Program-made: the position numbers and the translations under genes
Assembly (NCBI RefSeq): GCF_000506865.1
Contig: NZ_AYSV01000089.1
Location: 1 to 38,555, forward strand
Source of the DNA: Pelistega indica
GTDB taxonomy: Bacteria; Pseudomonadota; Gammaproteobacteria; Burkholderiales; Burkholderiaceae_B
Direction of reading: 5' to 3'
DNA: 38,555 bases
Shown: piece by piece, positions 1-8,403 of the stretch
How the letters are laid out: each line of letters opens with the position of its first letter
Numbering within the stretch: position 1 is the stretch's first letter
Notes under the pieces: model-generated
Databases searched by the model: none
Seen by the model: the letters and a program-made list of their open reading frames with translations, nothing else
What the model was told of the DNA's origin: nothing

Positions 1-312
1 TCAGATCACCTCAATCAGCCAATGGTATTTGCGAGCGCTTCCATAAGACCATTTTGCAGGAGTTTTATCAAGTAACGTTCCGCAAAAAACTCTATGCTGA
101 TTTAGATAGTTTGCAAAAAGACCTAGACGAATGGCTTGATTTCTATAATAATGAACGAACTCATCAAGGAAAGATGTGCTGTGGGCGAACACCCATAGAA
201 ACATTGATTGATGGTAAACAGATTTGGAACAGCAAAAAGCTGAGCTAAATCTAATCTGACAGACACCGCTTGTCAAACGGGGAACTGTCAGATGAAGTTC
301 TGAACTTCTACA
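1..312 (+). mobile_element. IS481-family insertion sequence, 3' part (cut by window edge)
   Basis: This is the 3' end of an IS481-like element: the C-terminal part of the transposase followed by a terminal region that ends with the bases TTCTACA at about 306-312. The same terminal segment is present in reverse complement at 37969-38040, which fixes the outer boundary at 312. The two copies differ by a few small indels. The other end of the element, and any target-site duplication, lie outside the window. Confidence 0.8.
3..248 (+). CDS. IS481-type transposase, C-terminal fragment
   Basis: The frame is open from the window edge to the TAA at 246-248 and encodes about 81 residues. It carries the end of the DDE integrase core, including the conserved stretch NGICERFHKT with the catalytic Glu, then the typical C-terminal integrase-core motif FYNNERTHQG and a short tail ending in KKLS. 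The two catalytic Asp residues would lie upstream, outside the window. Compared with the right-hand copy, this one has one extra codon near the edge (PQSANG against PQTNG), which is either real divergence or poor sequence at a contig end. The element catalyses its own transposition. The family assignment is secure from the motifs; activity cannot be judged. Confidence 0.8.
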   Translation, partial: RSPQSANGICERFHKTILQEFYQVTFRKKLYADLDSLQKDLDEWLDFYNNERTHQGKMCCGRTPIETLIDGKQIWNSKKLS

Positions 313-348
313 GTTAAATATAGTATTTGGAAAGAGATTATCTTCGCC

Positions 349-381
349 TATGCTAAAGATCGCTAAGATATGTTTAGCATA
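349..381. promoter_or_regulatory. Inverted repeat upstream of the aminopeptidase P gene
   Basis: TATGCTAAA at 349-357 is perfectly repeated in inverse at 373-381 with a 15-nt spacer, ending 24 bases before the ATG at 406. It could be an operator or a hairpin in the 5' leader. It lies between the IS end and the gene, so it belongs to the native promoter region rather than the IS. No regulator is assigned. Confidence 0.4.
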
Positions 382-405
382 ATACATTTTCTATAAGGTT
401 TCTTT

Positions 406-2199
406 ATGTCAATAATGAGTGTTAGTGAACGTTTATCTGCTCTTCGTTTTGCGATGAAAAATGCGGATATAGATGCATGGATTGTTCCTTCTGCCGATCC
501 ACATTTGTCTGAATATTTACCTGAGTTTTGGCAACAACGTGTATGGTTAAGTGGGTTTACAGGGTCTGTCGGTACTGTATTGGTAACACAAGAGTTTGCT
601 GGTTTATGGGTCGATAGTCGTTATTGGGAGCAAGCAACAGTACAATTATCCGGGACAGGTATTGTGCTGATGAAACTGGGTGAAGAGGGTGTGCCAAGTT
701 TAAATATGTGGTTAGTAAATCATATAAATGAGAAATCACGAATTGGGTTTAATAGCTTGATGATGGCACTAAAACAGGCTCGACAATTGGAAAAAGACCT
801 AGCCATGCTTAACGTTGATTTTGTGTCAGATACTGACCTTATCGCTGACTTGTGGCAAGATCGGAAAGCGTTGCCAAATGCTCCTATATTTGAGCATACC
901 CCACCTTTTGTGAGCCAAACACGTGCCGAAAAACTAGCGTTAGTCCGTCAACAAATGCAAGCTATATCAGCTGATTGGCATTTTATTTCGTCTTTAGATG
1001 ATGTTGCTTGGCTATTTAATTTGCGTGGTGCAGATGTCCAATATAATCCAGTATTTCTAGGGCATGCCTTATTATCTCAACAGGAGGCTATGCTATTTAT
1101 CCATGATGGAAAAGTAAATAGTGAATTAGTACAAGCATTAGCAAAAGATGGCATTACCATTCGTGGCTATGATGAAGTAGCTAACGTACTTCAACAATTA
1201 CCAAAACAAGATAGTATATTGGTTAATCCAGATCGTATTACGCTGGGCTTAAGTCATTATGGTTGTGAGACTGTTATCGAACAGGTAAATCCTTCGCGGT
1301 TATTGAAGTCTTGCAAATCTGCTGCTGATTTGGCAAATGTGCGTGAAGCAATGGAACAAGATGGGGCGGCTTTATGTGAATTTTTTGCATGGTTTGAAAA
1401 AGCACTATCAACAGGGGAAACTATCAGCGAACTAACGATTGATGAGAAAATTTGTTCGGCGAGAGCTAAACAAGATTATTATATTTGTCCTAGTTTTGCG
1501 ACTATCGCTGGTTTTAATGGTAATGGTGCTATGCCTCATTATCGAGCAACAGAAGAGTCGTTTGCTTATATTAAGGGAAATGGTTTGCTATTAATTGATT
1601 CTGGTGGGCAATATTTAAATGGTACAACGGATATTACTCGTGTAGTACCGGTGGGTGATGTTAGTGCTGAGCAAAAGCGAGATTATACCTATGTGTTAAA
1701 AGCAATGATTCAGTTATCAAAAGCAGTATTCCCTCGTAACTATCCATCCCCCTTGTTGGATACTATTGCACGTACCCCTCTTTGGCAGGCAGGTTTAGAT
1801 TATGGTCATGGTACAGGCCATGGAGTAGGTTATTTTTTAAATGTGCATGAAGGACCGCAAGTCATTTCTCATCGAGCATATACATTCCCTTATACAGAGA
1901 TGAAAGAGGGAATGATTACATCTAACGAACCGGGAGTATATCGTGCAGGAAAATGGGGAGTAAGAATTGAGAATTTAGTTGCCAATGTTCCAGCACAAAA
2001 AACAGAATTTGTTGATACATTGAAATTTGAAACATTAACCTTATGTCCAATTGATACACGTTGTATAGAGCCAGATTTATTAACCCAAGAAGAGAAAAAT
2101 TGGTTAAATAATTATCACAATGACGTGTATAAACGCTTATCACCGAGAGTCCAAGGTGAAGCATTAGATTGGTTAAAATTACGCACCCAAGCAATTTAA
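406..2199 (+). CDS. pepP: Aminopeptidase P family Xaa-Pro peptidase (long form)
   Basis: Predicted cytosolic metallopeptidase (M24B) that removes N-terminal residues preceding proline. The 597-residue length matches the long, three-domain XPNPEP1-like form rather than the 440-residue E. coli PepP. It has two creatinase-like N-terminal domains (about 1-310) and a pita-bread catalytic domain (about 315-540). The metal-ligand motifs are visible: LIDSGGQY and GTTDITR (two Asp), HGTGHGVG (His), SNEPGVY (Glu) and GVRIENL (Glu). The start at 406 is preceded by AAGG at good spacing; a second ATG lies three codons on. It is monocistronic and sits just inside the left IS copy. The symbol is by family and could equally be given as generic M24. 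Confidence 0.9.
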   Translation: MSIMSVSERLSALRFAMKNADIDAWIVPSADPHLSEYLPEFWQQRVWLSGFTGSVGTVLVTQEFAGLWVDSRYWEQATVQLSGTGIVLMKLGEEGVPSLNMWLVNHINEKSRIGFNSLMMALKQARQLEKDLAMLNVDFVSDTDLIADLWQDRKALPNAPIFEHTPPFVSQTRAEKLALVRQQMQAISADWHFISSLDDVAWLFNLRGADVQYNPVFLGHALLSQQEAMLFIHDGKVNSELVQALAKDGITIRGYDEVANVLQQLPKQDSILVNPDRITLGLSHYGCETVIEQVNPSRLLKSCKSAADLANVREAMEQDGAALCEFFAWFEKALSTGETISELTIDEKICSARAKQDYYICPSFATIAGFNGNGAMPHYRATEESFAYIKGNGLLLIDSGGQYLNGTTDITRVVPVGDVSAEQKRDYTYVLKAMIQLSKAVFPRNYPSPLLDTIARTPLWQAGLDYGHGTGHGVGYFLNVHEGPQVISHRAYTFPYTEMKEGMITSNEPGVYRAGKWGVRIENLVANVPAQKTEFVDTLKFETLTLCPIDTRCIEPDLLTQEEKNWLNNYHNDVYKRLSPRVQGEALDWLKLRTQAI

Positions 2200-2288
2200 A
2201 GAGTGTTGTGAGGGGTGATAAAATCTCGTTTTCGGCAAAATATAAAAGAAAATTGTCATCTTAGTCTATTTTGGGAGGGGGATTTCGG

Positions 2289-2363
2289 CGTGCAGGCTTT
2301 TATGTCGTATGGACGTTACTGTGTTACTAATTTTTGATGCGATGATATGTAAAAGCATGCACG
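2289..2363. repeat. Imperfect inverted repeat in the intergenic region after pepP
   Basis: CGTGCAGGCTTTTA at 2289-2302 is matched in inverse, with one mismatch, by 2350-2363, with a 47-nt spacer. It lies between the pepP stop and the 25-bp repeat array. No coding potential is apparent. It may be an RNA stem or a remnant of a mobile element. Confidence 0.4.
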
Positions 2364-2395
2364 TCAAAATATAAAAAAGAGAGTTTTATCTCTGA

Positions 2396-2620
2396 TAAAA
2401 ATCGAGAGTTTTTAAGTTAGTAAAAATCGAGAGTTTTTAAGTTAGTAAAAATCGAGAGTTTTTAAGTTAGTAAAAATCGAGAGTTTTTAAGTTAGTAAAA
2501 ATCGAGAGTTTTTAAGTTAGTAAAAATCGAGAGTTTTTAAGTTAGTAAAAATCGAGAGTTTTTAAGTTAGTAAAAATCGAGAGTTTTTAAGTTAGTAAAA
2601 ATCGAGAGTTTTTAAGTTAG
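2396..2620. repeat. Tandem array: 9 perfect copies of a 25-bp unit
   Basis: A 25-bp unit, beginning TAAAAATCGAGAG and ending TTTTTAAGTTAG, is repeated nine times without any change, and a degenerate partial copy follows from 2621. Each unit contains AAAAA and TTTTT separated by seven bases, so each could form a small hairpin. The array lies between convergent genes (pepP and rpmG) and just before a strong terminator. The period is not a multiple of three and no gene crosses it. The perfect identity suggests recent expansion and a variable copy number (VNTR). There are no spacers, so it is not a CRISPR. Confidence 0.95.
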
Positions 2621-2646
2621 TAAAATAGAGAGCTTTATCAAATATA

Positions 2647-2676
2647 AAAAAAGAGTGGTCAAAGCCACTCTTTTTT
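2647..2676. terminator. Bidirectional rho-independent terminator (rpmG / pepP)
   Basis: The stem GAGTGG/CCACTC (2653-2658 with 2665-2670) has a 6-nt loop and is flanked by six A before and six T after, so it works on either strand. It ends the rpmB-rpmG transcript on the minus strand and could also stop plus-strand reading from pepP and the repeat array. Confidence 0.85.
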
Positions 2677-2701
2677 ATTACTCTAGACAATGAATGCGAG
2701 A

Positions 2702-2869
2702 CTATTTTAATTTAGTTTCTTTGTATTCAACGTGTTTACGAGCAACTGGATCATATTTTTTGATCAACATTTTTTCAGGCATATTGCGTTTGTTTTTGGT
2801 CGTAGTGTAAAAGTGACCAGTGCCAGCTGTTGATTCTAATTTGATTTTTTCACGAATACCTTTTGCCAT
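2702..2869 (-). CDS. rpmG: 50S ribosomal protein L33
   Basis: A 55-residue basic protein of the large ribosomal subunit, beginning [20 protein letters not shown] and ending YKETKLK. The motif TTTKNKRN and the C-terminal [11 protein letters not shown] are typical of proteobacterial L33. It has no cysteines, so it is the zinc-free (C-minus) form. The gene lies 38 bp after rpmB on the same strand, the usual rpmB-rpmG operon, and is followed by a strong terminator. The reading frame was found by direct translation of the minus strand. The short upstream AGGAGC is a clear ribosome-binding site. Confidence 0.96.
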   Translation of the reverse strand: MAKGIREKIKLESTAGTGHFYTTTKNKRNMPEKMLIKKYDPVARKHVEYKETKLK

Positions 2870-2907
2870 TTTAAGCTCCTAAGGAATGATTAAATTTAAG
2901 CAAAGGC

Positions 2908-3144
2908 TTAAACTGTTTGACCGTTAGCACGCATTTCAGCAATAACTGCATCAATGCCTTTTTTATCAATTGTACGTAACGCATTTGTAGAAACACGTAG
3001 ACGAACCCAACGGTTTTCGCTTTCAACCCAGAAACGACGGCTTTGTAGGTTAGGTAAGAAACGACGTCTTGTTTTGTTGTGCGCGTGAGAAACATTGTTA
3101 CCGGACATTGGGCGCTTGCCGGTTAGTTGGCATACTTTTGCCAT
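2908..3144 (-). CDS. rpmB: 50S ribosomal protein L28
   Basis: A 78-residue ribosomal protein of the large subunit. It starts [20 protein letters not shown], the conserved L28 N-terminus, followed by the basic segment [12 protein letters not shown] and the conserved [14 protein letters not shown]. It has a single Cys near the N-terminus and no CxxC pairs, so it is the zinc-independent type. It is the first gene of the rpmB-rpmG pair. The length matches the family exactly. A GAGG-like ribosome-binding site precedes the ATG. Confidence 0.97.
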   Translation of the reverse strand: MAKVCQLTGKRPMSGNNVSHAHNKTRRRFLPNLQSRRFWVESENRWVRLRVSTNALRTIDKKGIDAVIAEMRANGQTV

Positions 3145-3331
3145 ATAAACACCTCATTAAGTTAAAGATCTGATTTTTGGCCCAGATCTGCCTTAGTAAA
3201 AAGTAACCCTTTAAAGAGTTAATCCATAATTCTAGAGTAAAAAATAAAAAAATGCAAGAAAATCAAAGGGTTCTTGATTGGAAATAATTAGTTTGTCGTT
3301 AATAAGATACTTTTCGAAAAGGCTATCTATC

Positions 3332-3352
3332 GTAAAAAAATCTATTGATAGA
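3332..3352 (-). terminator. Possible terminator after the MATE gene
   Basis: Read on the minus strand, a short stem TCTAT/ATAGA with a 2-nt loop is followed by seven T, about 60 bases after the transporter's stop. The stem is short, so the call is weak. It may be extended by the neighbouring CTATC/GATAG pairs. Confidence 0.4.
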
Positions 3353-3408
3353 CAGAAGATAAGGCTTATTATTATCTTTGGTAAGCTAGGCTTAGTTTCT
3401 TCTCTCTC

Positions 3409-4821
3409 TTATTGATTAGATGCTTGACGTAAGAGTGGTCGAGTAATGATTGTGTACCAGATGGCGAGAATCAATCCACAGCAAAAAAGGGCAGAGCAGC
3501 ACATAATCCAGAGACTTGATATTCCCGTAGTTGCTCCAGGTGTTAGAATGCTTGCTATACCGTCTAGAGCACCTTTACCATTGCCATAACCAAAATAATA
3601 GCCTCCGCCTAGACCTAAACCAATAAGCAAGACGGTTTGAATAATAAAGGGTAATGTAGCAATTTTATGTGCTCTCAGAACATAGGTTACTACACATTGG
3701 AAATAATCCAATAAATGAAAGACAGGTACAATTGTCAATAAGCTAGCAGCCATTGCCGCAACATGTAGATCGTTGGTGTATAGGTAAATTACCCAGGATT
3801 TACCGAAGTAAATAAGAGTGATACTGATGAGTGCACCAATAAAACCTATTAAAAACCCTTGCAAACTGATCGAGTGGGATAGATGGTATTTAGTAGCACC
3901 AATTGCTTGAGCAGATAGTGCTGCAGTTGCAATCCCAATGGATTGGGGCATCATATATAAAAAAGCCCCTAAGTTGGCAAGAATTTGGTGACCACCTGAC
4001 ACATTAATACCTTCACGTGCAGCAAGTAACGCCATAAAGGTAAATGAACTGACTTCGACTAAGTAAGATCCTCCCATAGGCAATCCTAATTTAAGAATTT
4101 CCCATAAATGTTTAATAGAAGGAACACCAAGAATAAGTCCAAATTTTGTGTAGTATGGGTCTCTTAATAAAATCCATAGTCCAAATAAAAAGGTAAACCA
4201 GCTTACTAGCATGGTCGATATACCAGCACCAACACTACCTAAGGCAGGTAAGCCAAATTGTCCAAAAATGAGAACCCAATTGAAGAATGCTTTGACAAAA
4301 ATACTCGCTACATTAATGTACATCACATGTTTAGGGCGACCGGCTGATGTACACAATGAGTAAATAGCCCTAAACATTAAAATTGCGGGTAGTGAAAAAT
4401 AGGTAATTCGTAGATAATGACTGACTTCTGCACGTACTTCGTCTGAAATATCGCCAGAAATACTTAGCCATACATCAGGAAAAAGTAATAATGCCCCTAA
4501 GGTAAATGACGTAAAGATGGCTAGCCAAATCCCTTGTCCCCATAATATACCTATTTGTCTTAATTTCTGTGCCCCAAAGAGTTGTGAGAAGATGGGGATT
4601 AATGCATGAACAACTCCCATCATGCTGACACTTACGGTAATAAAAATTGATGCAGCTAGACTCATCGCTTGTAGTGCTTCAGCATTAAAGTTGCCTAGCA
4701 TCATGGTATCAAGAACACCGAAAGATACCCCCGCCCATTGAGCAATGAGAATTGGCCATGCTTGGCTAATTAGATTTTTTCTAATTGTATTTTTATCATT
4801 AGAAAGTAGGGTATTTTTCAT
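3409..4821 (-). CDS. MATE family multidrug efflux transporter (NorM-like)
   Basis: A 470-residue polytopic inner-membrane protein with about 12 hydrophobic segments in two similar halves, the MATE architecture. The N-terminal segment has AWPILIAQWAGVSFGVLDTM, typical of the first MATE helix, followed by the conserved stretch with SQLFGAQ. MATE proteins export cationic drugs or metabolites in exchange for Na+ or H+; the substrate cannot be read from sequence. The gene lies 34 bp downstream of the membrane glycosyltransferase gene on the same strand, so the two may be co-transcribed. No frameshift is seen. The name norM would fit the family but is not assigned because the subfamily is uncertain. 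Confidence 0.88.
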   Translation of the reverse strand: MKNTLLSNDKNTIRKNLISQAWPILIAQWAGVSFGVLDTMMLGNFNAEALQAMSLAASIFITVSVSMMGVVHALIPIFSQLFGAQKLRQIGILWGQGIWLAIFTSFTLGALLLFPDVWLSISGDISDEVRAEVSHYLRITYFSLPAILMFRAIYSLCTSAGRPKHVMYINVASIFVKAFFNWVLIFGQFGLPALGSVGAGISTMLVSWFTFLFGLWILLRDPYYTKFGLILGVPSIKHLWEILKLGLPMGGSYLVEVSSFTFMALLAAREGINVSGGHQILANLGAFLYMMPQSIGIATAALSAQAIGATKYHLSHSISLQGFLIGFIGALISITLIYFGKSWVIYLYTNDLHVAAMAASLLTIVPVFHLLDYFQCVVTYVLRAHKIATLPFIIQTVLLIGLGLGGGYYFGYGNGKGALDGIASILTPGATTGISSLWIMCCSALFCCGLILAIWYTIITRPLLRQASNQ

Positions 4822-4855
4822 AAAGCATCAATAAAAATGATTAAGTGATGGTAAC

Positions 4856-6613
4856 TTAATCTTCATCACGTAAATCTAATAGGAGGAATGTTTCTCCATG
4901 ACGCTCACTGCGACGTTTTCCTTGCCAAATAACTTTAGCTGTATCTTGATGAGCGACAGTATGATTTCTTAGGCTATCCACTGTAGTTTGTACAAATAAG
5001 AAAGGGCAATGTTGTTGATTTGTTAAACTTAATTGTGCAAAAACATAAAAAGCACCTTGTTGACCTTGTCCTACGTTGGCACCATTGATACAAGCATTTT
5101 CAGGTACATGGTTTTGTAATGCATTAGCTAAGGACTGACCTACTTCACGATATGAACGATTGTAGTCAATTGCTGGTAGCCATAATACAGCAAGTAGCAT
5201 CCATGCTAATGTTGCACCTGCTGCTGCTAGGGTAATACCGCGCCACATTGCTTGTGGATTAGAGCCAAGACGCCATTTGACTGTTTTATACCAAAGTATG
5301 CAAATAATGCAGGCAGCAGCCACTGCTATCCAGTTAATAGTCGTATCAAAACCAACAATTAATCGCATAATATTTTTATGAATCTGTGCTGGCCAACCAA
5401 AATAGAGGGCAATCCATCCTACCCATGTGGCTACAATACTAAGAGTAATGGCCATAATGGAATACCAGTCTAACAAATTAATTTGACTACGTTTAAGTGT
5501 AGGAATAGCCATAGCAGCTAACGGAGTAAAACCAATCACTAATGGACCATACTCAGGTTCAAAAGCATTATTGGCTATTATAATTAAGACTAGATTAGCG
5601 AATATAAAAGCAAAAGGGATATAAATATGGGCGGTATCAAACCATTTACGCCAGTTCCAAAGGGCAACAAATGCAAAGGGCCAGGTGGGCCATAGGAACC
5701 AAGCGAGATCTCTTAGTGCCCTTAAAAAATTTTTCCACTGTGAAGATGAAAACACTTGAACTTGCTCATTAATCCACAATGTTGTCCAATAACTGTCAAT
5801 ATTGTAAGTGCTAACTAGCCAAATAGTAGATAGCAAAATTGCAAGGACAAGACTGAGAAAGAGGAAAAATTTTAATTTGTAATGATAAATCTTACCGATA
5901 AACAATAAAAAGACAACAATAAGTAATGGTAATATTCCAAGAATACCTCTAGTTAAAAAAGCAGCGGTAAGCATGCTTCCAATGACTAAGAATCCTTGTG
6001 TAGGGTGGTCTAATAGGCGTACGAGCCCATAGAAGCATAAAGCATGAATAGCCATAAGAAGAGGAAAGTAGCTAGTTTCATGCATTTTAATGATAATACC
6101 GACAGTAGCAATTGTGAATAATAACGCTACATCTGCAATCATACGACCATAATCTCTGGGGTTAGGCTCACCACCAAAGGGTAATGGTAAGGGTTGTGCT
6201 TCTAGTCGTCTAGCCAATAAATAAGTACCATACCAAACCCCCCAAAGCATGCCAAAAAAATAGAAAAAATTAGGCAAGCGTGCTGCATATACATGAGCCC
6301 GTTCTGCAGACACAAATATATCAAAGAGAGGGGTGAATAATTTGATAAAGGTTGCCCCAATCATGCCTGTTAAAGGGCCGATTTCAGGGTAGGGAGACGT
6401 CCCAATGTAAGCTGTTAGCCAATGCCCTTCATTAAGAGCTGATAACATTGTTGCTAGACCAACAACATCATCTGTTTTCCATGGATCACGCCCAAAAAGT
6501 CCTGCCAAAATATAAGTAAACATGACAAAAAACAGGATTTTTCGAGGTAACTTGCGAGCAGCTGGACTCGCTAGGCGAGCAGGTGTCTTTCGTTGTGTTA
6601 ATGAAGCATTCAT
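4856..6613 (-). CDS. Membrane glycosyltransferase, GT39/ArnT-like
   Basis: A 585-residue integral membrane protein with a short basic N-terminus, about 11-12 transmembrane segments and a C-terminal soluble part of about 100 residues. The first external loop has GRDPWKTDDVVGLA, where the acidic residues match the catalytic loop of polyprenol-phosphate-sugar-dependent transferases such as ArnT and the PMT/GT39 superfamily. Such enzymes move a lipid-linked sugar to an acceptor on the periplasmic face. Donor and acceptor are unknown here, and no arn genes are nearby to support L-Ara4N transfer. It is probably expressed together with the downstream MATE gene (34 bp apart). Confidence 0.75.
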   Translation of the reverse strand: MNASLTQRKTPARLASPAARKLPRKILFFVMFTYILAGLFGRDPWKTDDVVGLATMLSALNEGHWLTAYIGTSPYPEIGPLTGMIGATFIKLFTPLFDIFVSAERAHVYAARLPNFFYFFGMLWGVWYGTYLLARRLEAQPLPLPFGGEPNPRDYGRMIADVALLFTIATVGIIIKMHETSYFPLLMAIHALCFYGLVRLLDHPTQGFLVIGSMLTAAFLTRGILGILPLLIVVFLLFIGKIYHYKLKFFLFLSLVLAILLSTIWLVSTYNIDSYWTTLWINEQVQVFSSSQWKNFLRALRDLAWFLWPTWPFAFVALWNWRKWFDTAHIYIPFAFIFANLVLIIIANNAFEPEYGPLVIGFTPLAAMAIPTLKRSQINLLDWYSIMAITLSIVATWVGWIALYFGWPAQIHKNIMRLIVGFDTTINWIAVAAACIICILWYKTVKWRLGSNPQAMWRGITLAAAGATLAWMLLAVLWLPAIDYNRSYREVGQSLANALQNHVPENACINGANVGQGQQGAFYVFAQLSLTNQQHCPFLFVQTTVDSLRNHTVAHQDTAKVIWQGKRRSERHGETFLLLDLRDED

Positions 6614-6703
6614 TTAAATTGGCTAGATTTGATGCAATTATATTTAGAGCTATTATAAACAATATTTACTACTGGTTAATGAACAGTAATGGCTATAACG
6701 GAA

Positions 6704-6732
6704 AATAAAAAAGCAGCTTATAAAAGCTGCTT
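6704..6732 (-). terminator. Rho-independent terminator after rpmE2
   Basis: A perfect 9-bp stem AAGCAGCTT/AAGCTGCTT (6711-6719 with 6724-6732) has a 4-nt loop and, on the minus strand, is followed by a run of T. It lies 24 bases after the L31 stop codon. Confidence 0.85.
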
Positions 6733-6756
6733 GATTCAAAACCGATGTGGTTATGA

Positions 6757-7017
6757 TTATTTTTTGATAGTACCAGCAGTACGAGCGAAACGAGCACGGA
6801 ATTTTTCAACACGACCAGTTTCAACAACACGTGTTTGAGCACCAGTGTAGAATGGGTGAGATTCTGCTGTTACGTCACATTTGAATAGTGGGTATGTTTT
6901 GCCATCTAATTCAATTGTTTCACGAGTTTGTACTGTAGAGCGAATGATGTAGTTATTACCAGTTTGTTGATCTAAAAATACAACTTCGCGGTATTCTGGG
7001 TGAATGCCTTCTTTCAT
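6757..7017 (-). CDS. rpmE2: 50S ribosomal protein L31 type B
   Basis: An 86-residue large-subunit protein with the type-B hallmarks: start [16 protein letters not shown], internal [15 protein letters not shown] and a lysine-ending C-terminus. It has only one Cys and lacks the zinc-binding CxxC of type A, so it is the zinc-independent paralogue normally made under zinc limitation when both exist. Whether a type-A copy exists elsewhere cannot be seen. It is a single-gene unit with its own terminator. No Zur box was recognised upstream. Confidence 0.95.
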   Translation of the reverse strand: MKEGIHPEYREVVFLDQQTGNNYIIRSTVQTRETIELDGKTYPLFKCDVTAESHPFYTGAQTRVVETGRVEKFRARFARTAGTIKK

Positions 7018-7183
7018 GATTTGTCCTTAAAGATATAGTGGGTCGCCAGCTAAAAACTAATTTTCAGCAACGTATCCAAGATTGAATTCAAAATTATAAC
7101 GAATTCAACCCCTTATATAACTGTTTCTGGCTAAAAAATCTAAAAAAAGACATTTTTTAGTTGTATTGTAGCCACAAGCCTTA

Positions 7184-7507
7184 TTAGTTAGAACTAATAG
7201 AAGCACCTGGAATATCAATAATAACAACGGGTGAGTCTAGTGCAAGAGAGCATTGTCTTGCAAACTCTTCTGCTTGATCTGGATGCTCATCAAACCAGTA
7301 GTAACCTAGCTCATCTGCAACGCTTAGGATGCGATCTAGTAGAAGCACTTTACCACTTTGACGAGTAGGCTCACATTCTAACTCTACCCATTTATTCACA
7401 ATCCACTCACGTGCTGCTTCTTGTGCGGAGTCACTAAAATCTTTATGAAAGATTTCATAATTTTTGAGTTCGCCAGGGTTAAAAATTATTGTCACGTCAC
7501 TTTTCAT
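7184..7507 (-). CDS. Conserved-looking hypothetical protein, 107 aa
   Basis: The family is not recognised. The product is a small, acidic, soluble protein with no signal peptide and no membrane segment, containing two Cys (ELECEP and ARQCSL). Its central part EWIVNKWVELECEPTR is amphipathic, and the C-terminus PVVIIDIPGASISSN looks like a beta strand followed by a loop. The start at 7507 is the first ATG of the frame. It lies between rpmE2 and radC, all on the minus strand, about 165 bases from each, so it is probably its own unit. Codon use is like its neighbours. It is called a gene because of length and codon character, not homology. Confidence 0.65.
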   Translation of the reverse strand: MKSDVTIIFNPGELKNYEIFHKDFSDSAQEAAREWIVNKWVELECEPTRQSGKVLLLDRILSVADELGYYWFDEHPDQAEEFARQCSLALDSPVVIIDIPGASISSN

Positions 7508-7674
7508 ATGTAGTAGGCCTAAGCAAAGAATATTGTAGGAAGTAGTAGATTTAGCATATTTATAGTAGAGTAAATGTCATATTGGTGACTTTTTAGTGCT
7601 TATATTGCTAAGATCCTTCCAAGGCAATTGTCGTAATTGTACGAGACTCTTTATTAATTTTATGCCAGACACGC

Positions 7675-8352
7675 CTACATTAATCCCTGTTCTGCCATTG
7701 AGATGGCTTGTCCATTCGCAATAATGAGGTGGTCGAGAAGTTTAATGTTTAATAACGCTAAAGCATCTTTTAAGATGCTGGTGATTTGGATATCAGCATC
7801 ACTGGGAGTTAAATTTCCAGAAGGATGATTATGCGCCAGAATAATATAGGAAGCATTAAAACGCAGAGCTAGTTTGACCATTTCTCGAGGATAAATCTGT
7901 GCTTGATCAATGGTTCCTTGAGCTACAGTTTCAGTATGCATAAGTTTGAATGCCTTATTTAACATTAAAGCATGACAATGCTCAATTTCCAGATGACCCA
8001 AATTGTGGATGCAGTATTTTTTTACAATTGTTGATTGGTGCAAGATAGTTTTTTCACGCAAAGGCTCTTCTAGAGATCGGGCTGCTAACTCTTTTAAAGC
8101 AAGTAATTGAGCAATTTTAGTATTACCTAGTCCTTTGACAAGCTGTAGTTCTTCATTAGTTGTATTAAGAAGAGCGCGAATGCCACCGAAATTACTTAAT
8201 AATTGCTGACAAAAAGTAATGACATCATTGCCTTTGGTGCCTGTATTAAGAATAATAGCTAATAATTCTGATGTGGTGAGAATTTTAGGTCCATGTTTTA
8301 ATAAACGTTCTCTTGGGCGTAGTTGTTGAGAATCCATGCGTGAAATGTCCAT
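7675..8352 (-). CDS. radC: RadC family JAB/MPN-domain protein
   Basis: A 225-residue RadC/UPF0758 protein. Residues 1-90 hold a helix-hairpin-helix region (LVKGLGNTKI, about 71-80), and residues 100-225 form a JAMM/JAB1-MPN domain with the full metal motif: H174, H176 and D187 in the pattern HxH, seven residues, SxxD (AHNHPSGNLTPSDAD). The fold is that of a metal-dependent protease or deubiquitinase. The true bacterial role is unsettled, since an early link to DNA repair was withdrawn. It is divergent from fkpB with only 51 bp between the starts, an arrangement also seen in Bordetella-type genomes. Confidence 0.93.
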   Translation of the reverse strand: MDISRMDSQQLRPRERLLKHGPKILTTSELLAIILNTGTKGNDVITFCQQLLSNFGGIRALLNTTNEELQLVKGLGNTKIAQLLALKELAARSLEEPLREKTILHQSTIVKKYCIHNLGHLEIEHCHALMLNKAFKLMHTETVAQGTIDQAQIYPREMVKLALRFNASYIILAHNHPSGNLTPSDADIQITSILKDALALLNIKLLDHLIIANGQAISMAEQGLM

Positions 8353-8403
8353 AATCGTTACAATACTCTTTTAATCATTAATAGATAATAAGCGTGCCTG
8401 AAA

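Noticed and set aside
1-387. A minus-strand 128-residue ORF over the left IS
   Set aside because: It is antisense to the transposase and runs past the IS end, and an equivalent shadow frame occurs at the right copy.
2396-2620. CRISPR-like array
   Set aside because: The units are contiguous with no unique spacers and there are no cas genes nearby; it is a simple tandem repeat.
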